This document shows, in pieces, positions 33,215 to 44,450 of a DNA stretch of 64,000 bases. Within the stretch, counting starts at the first letter, position 1. Every line of letters begins with the position of its first letter. The position numbers and the translations under genes are program-made. Source of the stretch: Marsupella aquatica (Eukaryota; Marchantiophyta); NCBI GenBank assembly GCA_973895155.1, contig OZ316896.1:20026001-20090000 (forward strand), in the 5' to 3' direction. Below the pieces are notes generated by a model that did no database searches, was not told the origin of the DNA, and worked only from the letters and a program-made list of their open reading frames with translations.

Positions 33215-33559
33215 ATGGTGTCGTTCTTCACCTCGTCCAAGATTTGGAAAATGCAAATGCCAGAACCGCAGACGACGAGTCCAATTCCCTCAGTATCGTG
33301 CTGCGCAGACGCTGGACACAGCAATTCGACGAGAGAGCTTCCTGCTATGGCGGTCGATTCGCGCAATTACAAGAAGCTCATCAGCCGTTCGAATTCGCCC
33401 GAAGGAGAAGACGCAAACAGAGCTTTTGGTCGTTGACAGAGTGCCGGCCCAACAACTCCTCCAGCTGACGGTGGGTTTACGGTAAAGACCGATCCGACGG
33501 ACGTAGTGGCGAGTTCAATCTCAGGAGGAGATCTCAACCGTGAGTCATCCATCCATTGA
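33215..33559 (+). pseudogene. Possible small gene or gene start with in-frame TGA
   Basis: From ATG 33215 a 73-residue frame ends at TGA 33434-33436. The same frame stays open for another 40 codons to 33559, giving a 114-codon frame with one internal stop. The first part starts MVSFFTSSKIW and holds SRSNSPEGEDANRAFGR; the second starts QSAGPTTPPADGGFT and is followed immediately by GTAAAG, a possible donor at 33482. No family is recognised. It could be a first exon of a broken gene, a genuine 73-residue protein, or chance. The CPB gene lies upstream in the opposite direction, so the two could share a bidirectional promoter region. Confidence 0.3.
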
Positions 33560-33757
33560 CTGCGCCTTTGAGGCGCCGTCAGTCCCAGTGACCCAAACCA
33601 CGGTAGTGTGATATATGGTAGTGACGATTGCTCTAAAAATTATTGTTACTACCGGTAGCCCCATAATGTTCCTTGGACGTAAATAGATATGTAAATAGAT
33701 ATGATATGTATAAAAATATTGCGGCACTATATATTATATATATATGCTATTTTTGTT

Positions 33758-34026
33758 AATCTTTGCCTCATCTTTGCTTTTGTCGCTTTTGTCCATACTC
33801 ATTTCACAGTTTTGTCTTTATTTAGAATCAATATCACTTTTGTCCATCCTCATTTCAAATTTTGACCTTATTAAACTTTATTATCAGTTTTGTATAAATC
33901 TTTGCCTCATCTTTGTTTTTGTCCATACTCATTTCACAGTTTTGTCTTTATTTAGAATCAATATCACTTTTGTCCATCCTCATTTCAAATTTTGACCTTA
34001 TTGAACTTTATTATCAGTTTTGTATA
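33758..34026. repeat. Tandem duplication, 139-bp offset
   Basis: Copies starting 33758 and 33897 share AATCTTTGCCTCATCTTTG, TTTGTCCATACTCATTTCAC, AGTTTTGTCTTTATTTAG and TTTGTCCATCCTCATTTC. They are nearly identical apart from a small indel near the start of the first copy. A plus-strand frame crosses them but its translation is repetitive and not gene-like. Confidence 0.9.
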
Positions 34027-34040
34027 AAATGGGAGTTACG

Positions 34041-34080
34041 TATCTAGAGGCTTCACTCTAGACCTAGGCCCTTAAGAGTA
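34041..34080. repeat. Dispersed repeat copy (TCTAGAGGCTTCACTC family)
   Basis: This copy shares ATCTAGAGGCTTCACTC, AGACCT-AGGCCCTTA with 42136-42172. A looser, complementary-looking relative (CCTAGGGCCTCTAGA) is at 35971-35986. The pattern suggests the head of a short interspersed element. Confidence 0.6.
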
Positions 34081-35580
34081 GGTTTTCAGTTGACACTTTT
34101 ATAGTAAGACTAAAATTTTCATTCCTTGGATCAAAAGTGAGAGAGATATACTTAGTGATCTGCCATACCATATGGTAGTGACAATCCCTCTAAAAGATAT
34201 TAGTATTTTAATTTTTGGTCCTTGGAACAAAAGAGTGAGAGATACACTAATTGTATATATATAGAACTTAGTGGACTTCCATACCAAACTTTTTCTCTTG
34301 ATAGAACAAAACATGGTTTCTCTCTCACCGGGTTTTTGAGCTCACCCGTGGCAATCCTGCTTAGTGTCAATAGTTCTTATGATAGGATTTTCAGCTTATA
34401 GCATGAGAACTCCACTGTATAATGCAGGATTGTCTATCATTGTTAGGTGTTCGACAGCGGTGCCAAATGCAATCACAACTACGAGTGGAGTTTTGAGTCA
34501 ACTATTTACTATATGGCCGCAACAAGAAACTTTGTTACCAAATACACAAAACCCCATCATGAATTTTCTTTGTTAAGCAAGTTAAGGTTTGCAAGTGAGG
34601 CCACAGAACTCTGTATCAGTCTGGCCAATGGATTCCCAAATTTGAATGTTTCAAAATTCACTTGGGGGCTATGCTTGGAAACTCATCTCCACTCAAGGGT
34701 AATGAGCTATAAACCCCCTTGGACTGACCACCCTTGGGAATTACAACCCACTAACCTGAGTGCTCATTCTTTGAACATAAATAGAGGTGAGTACATTAGA
34801 ACATAGACTCATTTGCCCCCTATCATACAAACCTTTGTCTGAGTTTAATCACATACTCAGGTTTGAGTAATTATCCTAGTTAACAATGATCACAGTTATT
34901 TTAGGGCATTGAATTTCAAGTAGACATAGCGGTAAGTGAGCATTTGGCGTTAGGTTTGCAACTTGGGACTCAACCTCTCACCACCACCTAAGAGACAACG
35001 ATACTAGATAAGTTAAAAAGGTCTTGGAGTAGTTTGCTAACACATTAATCCAATTTGTGATTATCCACCCACTACTTTGTCTTTAGTGAAATTTGCTATT
35101 GGTGGCTGAAACTGCTCTTCAAGGATTTTTCTTATCCACGCATACATTCCCATCCCTTGGGGTCAATGAAGGTATACCTGTTGGGCTTGTTTTATTCATT
35201 TCAGTTGGGAAATGAATCCAATTATATTTCTTGCATAATCTCTAGGCAGTGCTCGATTGCTGATTACAAGGAGATGGTGGTTGCATAGCAGTTCCATTGA
35301 TTATAGAGGCGATGATCGGGTTTCCATTGTTGAACAGCATTCACATTCATGCTCAACAATTTTCCATCCATTAGTAAAGCATACTAGACATTTGCCAACT
35401 CCAAACTCACTTCGTTTTATGTTTTTATTCAATTCAAAATTGTTGAGTTTTGAAATCTAGAATTTTAGTTCGATGAAATTGTCATTAATTACATATTCCA
35501 ATTTCTCTGGATTAATAGGCAGATTTTTTATATGCCTTAGTTAAGACCCTCTATTACTCCCTCGCCCCATCTTGGGGATG
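34081..35580. other. AT-rich gene-free stretch
   Basis: The longest frame is 119 residues (34447-34806 plus), with no known motif and ordinary composition. I see no gene, RNA or clear repeat edge here. Confidence 0.45.
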
Positions 35581-35589
35581 GACCTGCTC

Positions 35590-35990
35590 AATATTCCTCG
35601 TTGTTAAGAGCCTCATCCTTCTTGTTGGTCTCGCACCTCAAGAGTTTTCTGCCTTGAAAACCGAAAGCAGGCCCATCCAACAGAGGATAGACGTCCTGCT
35701 TTGGAGCATGCATTTCTATGTAGGGCAGCCACAAGAGGACAATACCCAGGGATCCGACAGGGACCCAGACCAGGAGGGAGAGAGTATTAAACCAGAACCC
35801 AAAGTGGGCAACCAGGGCTGAGTAGATAATCAATACTCCCACCACTACACCTCACCCACACACACACACATACCCTCCACACCCCTTATGTGTCCCTTAT
35901 GTGTGGAGGGAGGATTGAACCTGCGCACCTCAAGAGTTGTGCAGCACCTTTATAAGGGGATGCACTCTCTACCTAGGGCCTCTAGACAGA
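35590..35990 (-). mobile_element. tRNA-like SINE candidate cluster
   Basis: On the minus strand, GGTTCAATCC (35912-35921) fits an RNA polymerase III B box. It is preceded by a stretch with GTGCTGCACAACTCTTGAGGTGCG. The sequence GCCTCATCCTTCT-GGTCTCGCACCTCAAGAGT occurs at 35609-35645 and again at 36338-36375, and the GTGCAGCACCTTT-GGGG-GCACTCTC part occurs at 35939-35970 and 36378-36409. A CA repeat lies at 35853-35870. A tRNA-derived retroposon family is plausible; the A box is not clear. Confidence 0.45.
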
Positions 35991-36267
35991 TTCACCTCCA
36001 TGATACTCCTATGAGGTTTACTCCATAACTCTACCAGACTTTTCAGTACACCACCCACTAGTGTTTTTTGGTTTGTTTCTTAGTCTTTTTTGTTTTTGTG
36101 GGATATTCCTTGTTTTTTGGTTTGTTTCTTAGTCTTTTTGTTTTTGTGGGATATTCCTTGAATTGTGGGGCCTCTTTGGTTTCTTGGGGTCTTTCCCTTC
36201 CCCTTTATTGGGTTCTTTTTATTGGGTTCTTTTGCATTTGCCTTTTTAGCACTGTGATATACACTTT

Positions 36268-36463
36268 GGGAAGCCACTTTCTGGTGAGAAGCAAAGGTCT
36301 AGTGCGCTCCATGGCTGTCAATGTTCCTCGTTGTACAGAGCCTCATCCTTCTCTTTGGTCTCGCACCTCAAGAGTCGTGCAGCACCTTTGAAAGGGGAAG
36401 CACTCTCCACCTTGGGATGCTACTTTCTGCTGAGAAGCAAAAGTCTACTGCGTTCCATGGCTG
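36268..36463 (+). repeat. 50-bp direct repeats flanking a SINE-like segment
   Basis: Sequences 36268-36317 and 36414-36463 both read GGGA-GC-ACTTTCTG-TGAGAAGCAAA and end CCATGGCTG. The 96 bp between them match the SINE-like repeat found at 35609 and 35939. The structure lies about 150 bp upstream of the FBPase start. The direct repeats are too long for an ordinary target-site duplication, so a segmental duplication is more likely. Confidence 0.7.
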
Positions 36464-36613
36464 CGGGTTCCACAAATGGTTCATGTTCACTGTGAGTTGA
36501 GCTTCAATTCCCTCTTTCCTTCAGTCTTCTGAATGTGATGCAGTTCAGGAGCAAAGCAAAGCAGAGTGGAAGTAGAGAAGGTGGGAGATTGAGTATCGGT
36601 GCGTGTTGATACG

Positions 36614-39600
36614 ATGCTGTGTAGCTCGAGCCTCGTGCTGGGGAGAGCTCAATTGCTACACCACGGACCCCACAGCAGCAGACCCATCACCAGACTCTCG
36701 GCGGTTTCGTCTCGGAGACTTTCTCTGCCCACCGTGACCCCCCACTCGATCGTTGCACAGTATTCATCTCCAGCTGTTGTAGCAATGGCGAGTGCTACTC
36801 CACGGCACAAGATGGAAGAGGTCGTGGGCATGGTTGGGGGGGAAGAAGAAGAACGGCAGGGTACTCTCTCGAGCTTTCTGAGGAATGAAGAGAGCATCAG
36901 TGATGACCTGGCGGATGTGATTCTGCACATTGAGGCGGCTTGTCAACGCATCAGCGTTTTGTTAGCGTCCCCCACTGCTTTGCCTTTGTCACCCGCAGAG
37001 GAGGAGTTGATTCGTGCTGGATCGGGAGCCGGCGGCGCCAGGGACATTCCGAAGCCATTGGACATCGTCTCGGTGGGATGAGACCTCCTTCTCTTGGCCA
37101 GTGGTCATTTTTAGTCGTTGAAAACACAAATTAGCTGATGCATGTCCATTTTCAATCTGAATTGTTTGTGCAAAGTACCGAAATACTCACGACGAGTACG
37201 GCAACTTTGACCTTCATTCTTGCATCTTCACTAGTCTCAATTCGTGCAATGATCACAAAATCCGGAACGAAAATAGTAGGGGCACCGTTAGGCACTTTTG
37301 AAGCGATTTCGTCCCTTTCGTCTAGGGGTATAGGACATCGGCTTTTCATGTCGAAAACACGGGTTCAAATCATTTATTTGTCGGTCTTTCAATATCATGA
37401 AGACTGTAGAAGTGTAGTTGATGTACGACATTGAGCTGGAAGTGACAGACGTGTAAGCTTCATCCTGCGTTTCAGATTTTCTTGCTTCACATATTTGTCC
37501 TCCCGCGTTTGGTTCGAATTGGTTCACCTAGAGTTTCAATATTTGTATATGTTTACCTGTAAATGAATGAGTGATAAAGAGAGTTTAGTTCAAGGAGTTT
37601 TACACTTGTGTTCCCAAATGCTTTCAGTTAAGAAGGGGCAAGGCTTACGGTTAACTGGAGAGAAGGAATTGACTGCCATTGCATAGCCCATAAACGTAGA
37701 ACTTATGGGAATTATGATATGCTTCCCTGCAACTGGTCTTGATACAGCTTGTCTCGTATGTCGCCCACTTCTTAAGATATAAACCTCTCTGATTGCCCAA
37801 TTCCGTGAAGCAGCTCGGCGTTGTATATCCTCTTGTGACAAGCTTATCTGGAAATCTCCCAATCGCTTGTGCCTCTGATCATATCAATGAACTTTTGGCA
37901 GGCAGAACAATATTATGAAAGAAGCTTTGCAAAGCTCTGGCAAAGTAGCGGCACTGGCTTCTGAAGAAGATGACGACGCAGTGTGGTTTGGTGATGGCCC
38001 TTATGTTGTTGTCTACGACCCCTTGGATGGATCTAGCAATATTGATGCTTCTATCCCAACAGGTAACATAATAATAACATCTTCTATAATACTCCTATAT
38101 GTATGTTTGAACAGTGAGGACGGTTTTAGAACCGTTCGCTTGACTTTTATTGATGCTCAGTTGGAGGCTGCTGATAAGGAGATGAAGATACTTGTCGTCA
38201 GGCACCTTAAGTGCATTGACAAGTTGAACATTATGATCTGTCCCTCCCTCCGCCATTGTGTTTCTCATTGGTGTGCATTGGTCCCAAGATATAGCCGTGG
38301 ATTCGCAACTGCGTTTAGTTTCTCAGCACAGAAGGCCGTTTGCAATCCAAAGTATGAATTTGACGTTCACCTTGTTGTCTCCTTTCCAGGCACCATTTTC
38401 GGAATTTACAAGAGTCTGGCAGATGCAGATAATTTATCGGAGGAGCAGAGAGCCTTAGTCAATGTTCTTCAGCCAGGCTCAAAATTGGTTGCTTCTGGTT
38501 ATGCCTTGTACTCCTCAGCTACTATGTGGTGCTTTACTGTGGGGTCTGGATGTCACGGGTTCACCTTAGATCGCTCTTCTGGAGAGTTTGTGCTAACTCA
38601 TCCCAATCTACGCATACCTGAAAGAGGTAAGAAATCATACTGTGTCATTGTTGGTTACCATGTTATTTTGTGTGGTTGATAATTTAATCCATCGATTAAA
38701 ATGCTTAATATTAAAATGCTTTTGAAAGAGGATGCTCCTTCGCTTGTTGGCGCTTGTGCTTATACTCCCTCCTCAGTGACCCTCTGCTCTGACAAGTTCT
38801 CTTCATCTGTTTGACCGTATGCGATTGTTTAAAGGAGATTGCTACTGTGAGGGGCGCACAATAAGGAAGTGTCTTTTTGAGCATATAATTGTCTCTTCGA
38901 TTTGACAAAGTAAATAAATTACTTTGAGAATCATTGGGGAGAATTACTGATTTTATGTATTTGTTATTCCTCCTCCACAACTGTTTGAGTTGAGCAACAG
39001 TGGATACAAATGAGACGAGCATTTCAGATGACTGGTTGGGAGCACTTCTTAGTGAACACTGCATCTCAAATGTTGTATTCCTCATTCAAGAGAGCTGGTT
39101 TGAGTTCTTGGGTTTTGTTTATTGTTCCTTAAGAAAACTCCAACGAAAGTTCTATGCTGTTTGAATATTACAATCTGAAAACGATTACTGAATTGATGTC
39201 CGCCTTTCTTTGCAGTCTTTAATTAACTGAAGTCACACCAGATATCAAGCTGAGTGAAATTGTTTGTACGGGTTTGCCTTCAGAGCTTAATAGTGCTAAT
39301 CTGATACCGGCCTCTCATCTGTTTAGGACACTCTGAAATTTGGAAATCTACTCTTCTTTGATTCGCAACACATTATGTATAATTCTCTTCAACAATCTTA
39401 TCTGGAAACCGTCAGCTACCTTTGTTTGGCATAAGGCAATCTTCACTGGTCCTCAAATTTTCAATGTAAACCGTCACGAGTTCCTGAGTAAGACGGATGG
39501 GCCCAAGGTCGTTCTGTAATTCTTTGTCTTGAATTGCCGAGAGGTCAAGCTGTTTTGGACGATCCTATATGTGATCTTAATCGTCTGTTTGTGTCTACAG

Positions 39601-40001
39601 GACAGATATACTCTGTAAATGATGCAAGATATTTTGAGTGGCCGCTTGGCTTAAGGCGCTACATTGATGACATTAGACAAGGGAAGGGCCAGTATCCAAA
39701 AAAGTACTCTGCACGCTACGTATGCTCTATGGTGGCAGACCTGCATCGGACTATTCTATATGGTGGGGTTGCAATGAATCCACGAAGCCATATGAGGCTA
39801 GTGTATGAAGCAAATCCGTTGAGTTTCCTTTTGGAGCAGGCTGGTGGCAAAGGCTCAGACGGGAAGAGAAGAATATTGGATATTGAACCAAAAACACTTC
39901 ATGAAAGGCTGCCATTGTTTCTTGGAAGCCCCAAGGATATTCTGGAGCTCGAAAGCTATGGAGATGTACAGCAGATCGTGAATCCTGGTTATGAAGTCTG
40001 A
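36614..40001 (+). CDS. Plastid fructose-1,6-bisphosphatase, type II (loop-less)
   Basis: The enzyme hydrolyses fructose 1,6-bisphosphate to fructose 6-phosphate. Exons are 36614-37072, 37906-38062, 38390-38626 and 39601-40001, totalling 1254 nt or 417 aa in one frame. The first 60 or so residues are Ser/Arg/Pro-rich with few acidic residues, fitting a plastid transit peptide. The core begins QGTLSSFLRNEES. ASEEDDD and the metal/substrate motif DPLDGSSNIDASIPTG (191-206) follow. Later come QIYSVNDARYFEWP, KKYSARYVCSMVADLHRTILYGG and YEANPLSFLLEQAGGKGSDG, ending SYGDVQQIVNPGYEV. The segment after TIFGIYKSLADAD runs straight into NLSEEQ, so the cysteine-bearing regulatory loop of the thioredoxin-controlled enzyme is absent. 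This and the C-terminus match the Arabidopsis cpFBPase2 type. The frame is open upstream to a GTG at 36599, but 36614 is the first ATG. Intron 1 holds an organelle-type tRNA fragment. Confidence 0.96.
37311..37371 (+). tRNA. Degraded mitochondrial-type tRNA-Glu(UUC) fragment
   Basis: The sequence begins GTCCCTTTCGTCTAG and continues through AGGACATCGGC, TTTTCATGTCGA and ACACGGGTTCAAAT. The anticodon arm pairs TCGGC with GTCGA around a 7-base loop whose middle is TTC, giving glutamate. From memory this closely follows plant mitochondrial trnE and not the cytosolic one. The 3' half of the T arm and the acceptor strand (expected to end near AAGGGA) are missing, so it cannot fold into a full tRNA. 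It lies in FBPase intron 1, on the coding strand, and is best read as a mitochondrial DNA insertion remnant. Confidence 0.75.
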
Positions 40002-43000
40002 GTTTGATGGGGCTGCTCACCTCATTCTCTTCACAGCTGTGAGATACATTGACTAACCTAGCCATCTGGCACTCCAAATTCCGGCCATTTAAAGTTTTTT
40101 TCTTGGTTCAAGAATGTCCTACGAAGAGGGTGTCCGTGGTCGTACATTGAACTCAGCCCTCTAGGACTCCGTGAAATGTAAACTTGTGAAGCAAGTCTGC
40201 AGGTAGCGGAGTTGTGCTTGTTGCTCCACAACATGCCTACATGTTTCGGATGCTAACGAGCACGAATTCTTAGTAAGATCCAAGTGATCTTTTCAATCTC
40301 TAGCACAGATTTTCATATTTGAGCATCTGAAATTTCATGTGAAGCTCATGTTAAATCATCTCTAGGAAGCCAATTTACTCCACCATTCTGGAAAATGGTG
40401 CCTATTTTGGTGGTATTAGCAAACCTTAAACCAATTTGAATATTTTCTCTTTGTATTTGCTGTATGCCTCATAGGACAGAATCACGGGAGCATGTGTTGG
40501 GAACATTTCATAAGACAGCGGACAGACTAACAGATGTGTTATAAGGATTTCCACTAAGACAGAAAGGTAAACTGTGGCTATTGTGACGAACATTTTTTAA
40601 AAGGTCCTTTAAGGTTTAAGTTTGTTACCACCCAGTCACATGGGTTGGTCTGACTTAAAGTTGCCCAAACAGGGTCACCCTCCAGCAATTTATGAACCAG
40701 AAACACTATGTTGGCCTTGTGTTACCGAACTCCTGACTGGTTGGTGACACTGGTGGTTTAAAACTATCTGAGACAGCCTCATAGCAGAATGTTTTGGATG
40801 GTTTGGGGCTTTTGATTATAGCTAAGGAACTTATTTTATATAGAAGAGCTTCTAAGATATTCAAATGGTTCTTCTTATCCACCAGAATTTAAGTTAGAGT
40901 TCCAAATGGTTCGACACATGATGAAACTAAAGTTCAAGAACTCAACTGGAGCTCAAGTAGTTGTCCTAAAAATCGAGCATAGAAAACAAATGTCCAAATC
41001 ATCACTGGCAGGTCTTTGACACCTCATGAAGTTGGGCTCGCTGGGTAAAAACACTCGTAGGAATTACAATACTCATGAGTTTTCATTCACACTCAAGTTC
41101 CTAACTGATGCCCAGGTTCTGAAAAATTAGTCATTTTCAAGACGCTTGAAATCTTTCCACTCCCATTGCAAAGTTCTTGTAAGAAACTTGACGTACCTAA
41201 CCTTTGTACCAAATGCGTGAAGAAGGCTTAATATGTCTGCCAACTACCCATCACGAAAATCTACTCGGGGGTAAGCTGTTATACTATACCAGATGATTGG
41301 GTGTCACTTGGTTTGCAGAGCTGCCTTCCAAGTCTTGCTATGCTGCCTATGTGGCAAGCCTCACCATTATTGGTTTTCTTTTTTATTTAGTCTTGAAACT
41401 CTGGTGCGATTCTTTGTCTATAGTATTTTCACAACCTTTTGGTAAAAGACTTGGCTTTTCCGAGTCTATGGAGGTCAGTTATGAAAAGGTCCTTCAAATG
41501 CTTTCCCTTGTAGTGCAAGGATTGAGGCATCCAAGCCTAACTCATAATATAACAGCTCATCAAAAATTTCTATGAATACCAGTTGAAACTACTCCAGTAA
41601 TATTATTGGGATCATTATGTAAAAATTCTGCTATCTTTTGTAATGTGTTGTACAATCCAACCATTTCAAATTATCAAACAACCCGTGCATAGCAGATAAA
41701 GTGCTAAAAGTATGCATGTCTTCCCTCTAATTGTCCCATTTTCTAAAGTAAAGGTCATGGTGTCCCTATACATGTATTCCAGGACACCTATGATGAACTA
41801 TCTCAAGTGTCCTAAGCTACTTCTTATTGGACATCAAATTTCAAGTCATTGTTCTCCCTTTGCTTACTTCTGTCTGTGGGTTGCCTGGTCTTAATTCTTG
41901 CATTTCATAGTCGTATAAAAAAAATTCTTTTGAGACCAAAAAACAAATCATTGACCCTGGCCTGTACTGAAAGATTAAGGTAGTACAATATCTAGCTTCA
42001 AGCAATAATGTTTTGTAAGAGAATTTATTATGCTTGACTAGATTGAGTGCCCAAGTTTTGCTCCGAAATAGATGGTGAGTACCGTTGTGTGCTTGTTTCT
42101 GTTCCACACCCAACCATAACTGTGCCCAGAGTTATGATCTAGAGGCTTCACTCAGACCTTAGGCCCTTATGCTAGCTCTAGCGTGCGCTTTATTTGATAG
42201 TTTAGAAGGAGGGTAAAAGAGTCCTACTCTAGGTTCTCTGCCGCTGTGTTTGTTTGTGACATCATTGCAAGTAGTGTCACTGGATTTTAAATAGTTGATT
42301 GATGTAACCTAGCAATTCCAAAGACGACACATTCAAGCTACTTGCACAATTCCATGAAATGGGTAAGATAAGGAATTATGCACACAAAAGAAACGTCATC
42401 CATAGGGCCACACTAAAATATGGACCCACACTCATATACACTTGGCACAAGTAGTGGTGCCGCTATAATTGTGCATGTAGGGAATTCACGCACATGTGTA
42501 TAAAAGCCAACTTAGGGTGTTTATCATGTGCATGAATGGACTTGAATTATCACAGCTTGGACTGAAAATAATACACAACGGTAGTATGTTGTCAGCTACT
42601 ATCATTGCAATTCTTGACAAAATTCACAGGCAACTCTTGTGTTGTTTTGGATTTTTTTGATAAAGCATAGCAATAAAAGTGGGATGGCATGAACGAAAAA
42701 TATAGATATACTCCTCTTTAAGAACTAGAGTAGGTAATTTAAAATTGGCAATAAAAGCACTGATAGATTATGCAAAGTGGAGATATTCAAACTAGGTCCG
42801 AATGGTATCCTATAAATGCTAAGTGGGCCCAAGAGGCAATCATTAATTGTCAATTGTTGTATAAACTCTATTCTATGTTACTCCACTTTAGATAATATAT
42901 GTGTTTACAAACGATAGAACGGTGCTCCAGCATTCTTTTTAAATAGTTGGGGATCTAACCTTGGTAGACTGGAAACTACCCTGGATTCCAATGGATGTTA

Positions 43001-44100
43001 GGTTTAGGTAACTGAACCTGCACAGTTGCCTTGACAACAACTTTTTGGTCATGTTCTTGTTTTTTGCAACCTGGTCAAGGTTCTTTGCACCGTACAGACA
43101 GGTAACAGATACCACCTTCCCTTGTATCAATGTTCACATGTTTTGTGTGTAAAATTATGCTTGCTCAATCCAATCATCAAATTCGTTCTGTGATAGGACA
43201 CCACTTAAGTTAATACTTCTGACTTCCGTTCTGACATGAGAGACCTCTAAAAATTACTTTGTTTTAGAGTATGGAGCCCCAGGGTACTCACTATTTACAT
43301 TTCTAGAGGTGGGCTTTTTCATAAACTTGCAAAACCTTAAAAAATACCAGCATTTTCATGTAAAACACTGATATTATTTGTTTTATTTTTTAAAATCTAT
43401 TTAAAATTTTGGGTCTAACTGTTTTTCCTTTCCTTTGATTTCTTGCCGAGAACATAATAGTAAGTTCCTATTTGTGGGCAAATAGATGATGTAGCTATCC
43501 ATGGTTGCCAGTAATTTTGAAAGTAACTTACCATGGGGGTCCATAATGAGTTTTCATGCAACAGGACAAATTTAAGCCATCATGCTCTGGAAAACCTCTG
43601 TACTTGACGCCTTTCATTTCTTAAAGTGGATGCCTAGGGCTTTAGAGCTTTTCTCCATTCACCCTTTACCCCATTCTGACTTGCAATGGGCCAAGTGCAT
43701 CCCAAGTGTACCCTAAGCCCTAGAGAAGTTCATTTCGCCATCTCACCTTTCTGCAACAAAGCTCTAGAATCAAAAAAAAAAACAAGAGAAACAAGAGTCA
43801 GAAGAAAGAGAAAGCAAAGGGGTTACTGAAAAAAAGGAACCTTAGCTGGATACCTGCATCCTCCATAGATATATTATTTAGGCATTGCAGGATTAGAGAC
43901 TCGTCCTTGTGCAATTGACGTACCACTGTACCCACTCTTACTAGATTTTTTAATGAGTACCGCAAAAGTGTCTCTAGAATCCACTGCCTCGGCATATTGC
44001 CTTGACAGCCATCGAATCAGGTGTACATCGTTCTTATGTCCAATCCATCGCTTATGACAGATTGGAAAACGAGAGGCTCGGGATCTCTCACTACCTGAAA
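40002..44100. other. FBPase 3' flank and AT-rich intergenic DNA
   Basis: The first few hundred bases should hold the FBPase 3' UTR. No gene is supported in the remainder. The longest frame (41297-41575 plus, 92 residues, with a hydrophobic run) is unrecognised. A dispersed repeat copy is at 42136-42172. Confidence 0.5.
42136..42172. repeat. Dispersed repeat copy, partner of 34041-34080
   Basis: This copy reads GATCTAGAGGCTTCACTCAG followed by ACCTTAGGCCCTTATGC, matching 34041-34080 with few differences. Confidence 0.6.
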
Positions 44101-44109
44101 GCTACCTTT

Positions 44110-44450
44110 TGCAGCATTCCTCATCTGCTGCCGATAATAATTATTGTCTTCCACTACATGTACGAAGAACTATACAATCTCCATGTCTGAGGAGTGAGTG
44201 CCAAGAAAAAAACACAAGTCATGCGGTTTCTCAAAGGCGAACAATTACAATGGGCCAGCATCTGGACGTCATTATGGTATTTAGGGGAAGCCTGGCCACT
44301 ATGCTCCCGATAATACTCATTACCTCCATTTCGTATCCGAAGAACGATACACTGAGGGCCGAAGGAAACTCAATTCATGAGGTTTGCAAAGGCGAAGAAT
44401 TACAAGCTGGTCGCATTCGCGACGTCATTACGTGGAAGTCTGGCCACTAA
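44110..44450. repeat. Diverged tandem duplication, about 155-180 bp offset
   Basis: Segments 44221-44301 and 44376-44449 share ATG-GGTTT-CAAAGGCGAA-AATTACAA, GACGTCATTA and TCTGGCCACTA or CCTGGCCACTA. Further upstream 44131-44190 and 44307-44355 share CCGATAATA, CGAAGAAC and ATACA. Divergence is high. Overlapping frames are not recognisable as protein. Confidence 0.7.

Noticed and set aside
37915-38679. 254-codon continuous plus-strand frame in the FBPase locus
   Set aside because: It reads through intron 2 (38063-38389). The family alignment requires removal of that segment.
41297-41575. 92-codon plus-strand frame with a hydrophobic stretch, as a membrane protein
   Set aside because: The hydrophobicity follows from T-rich composition; no family motif and no neighbouring exons were found.
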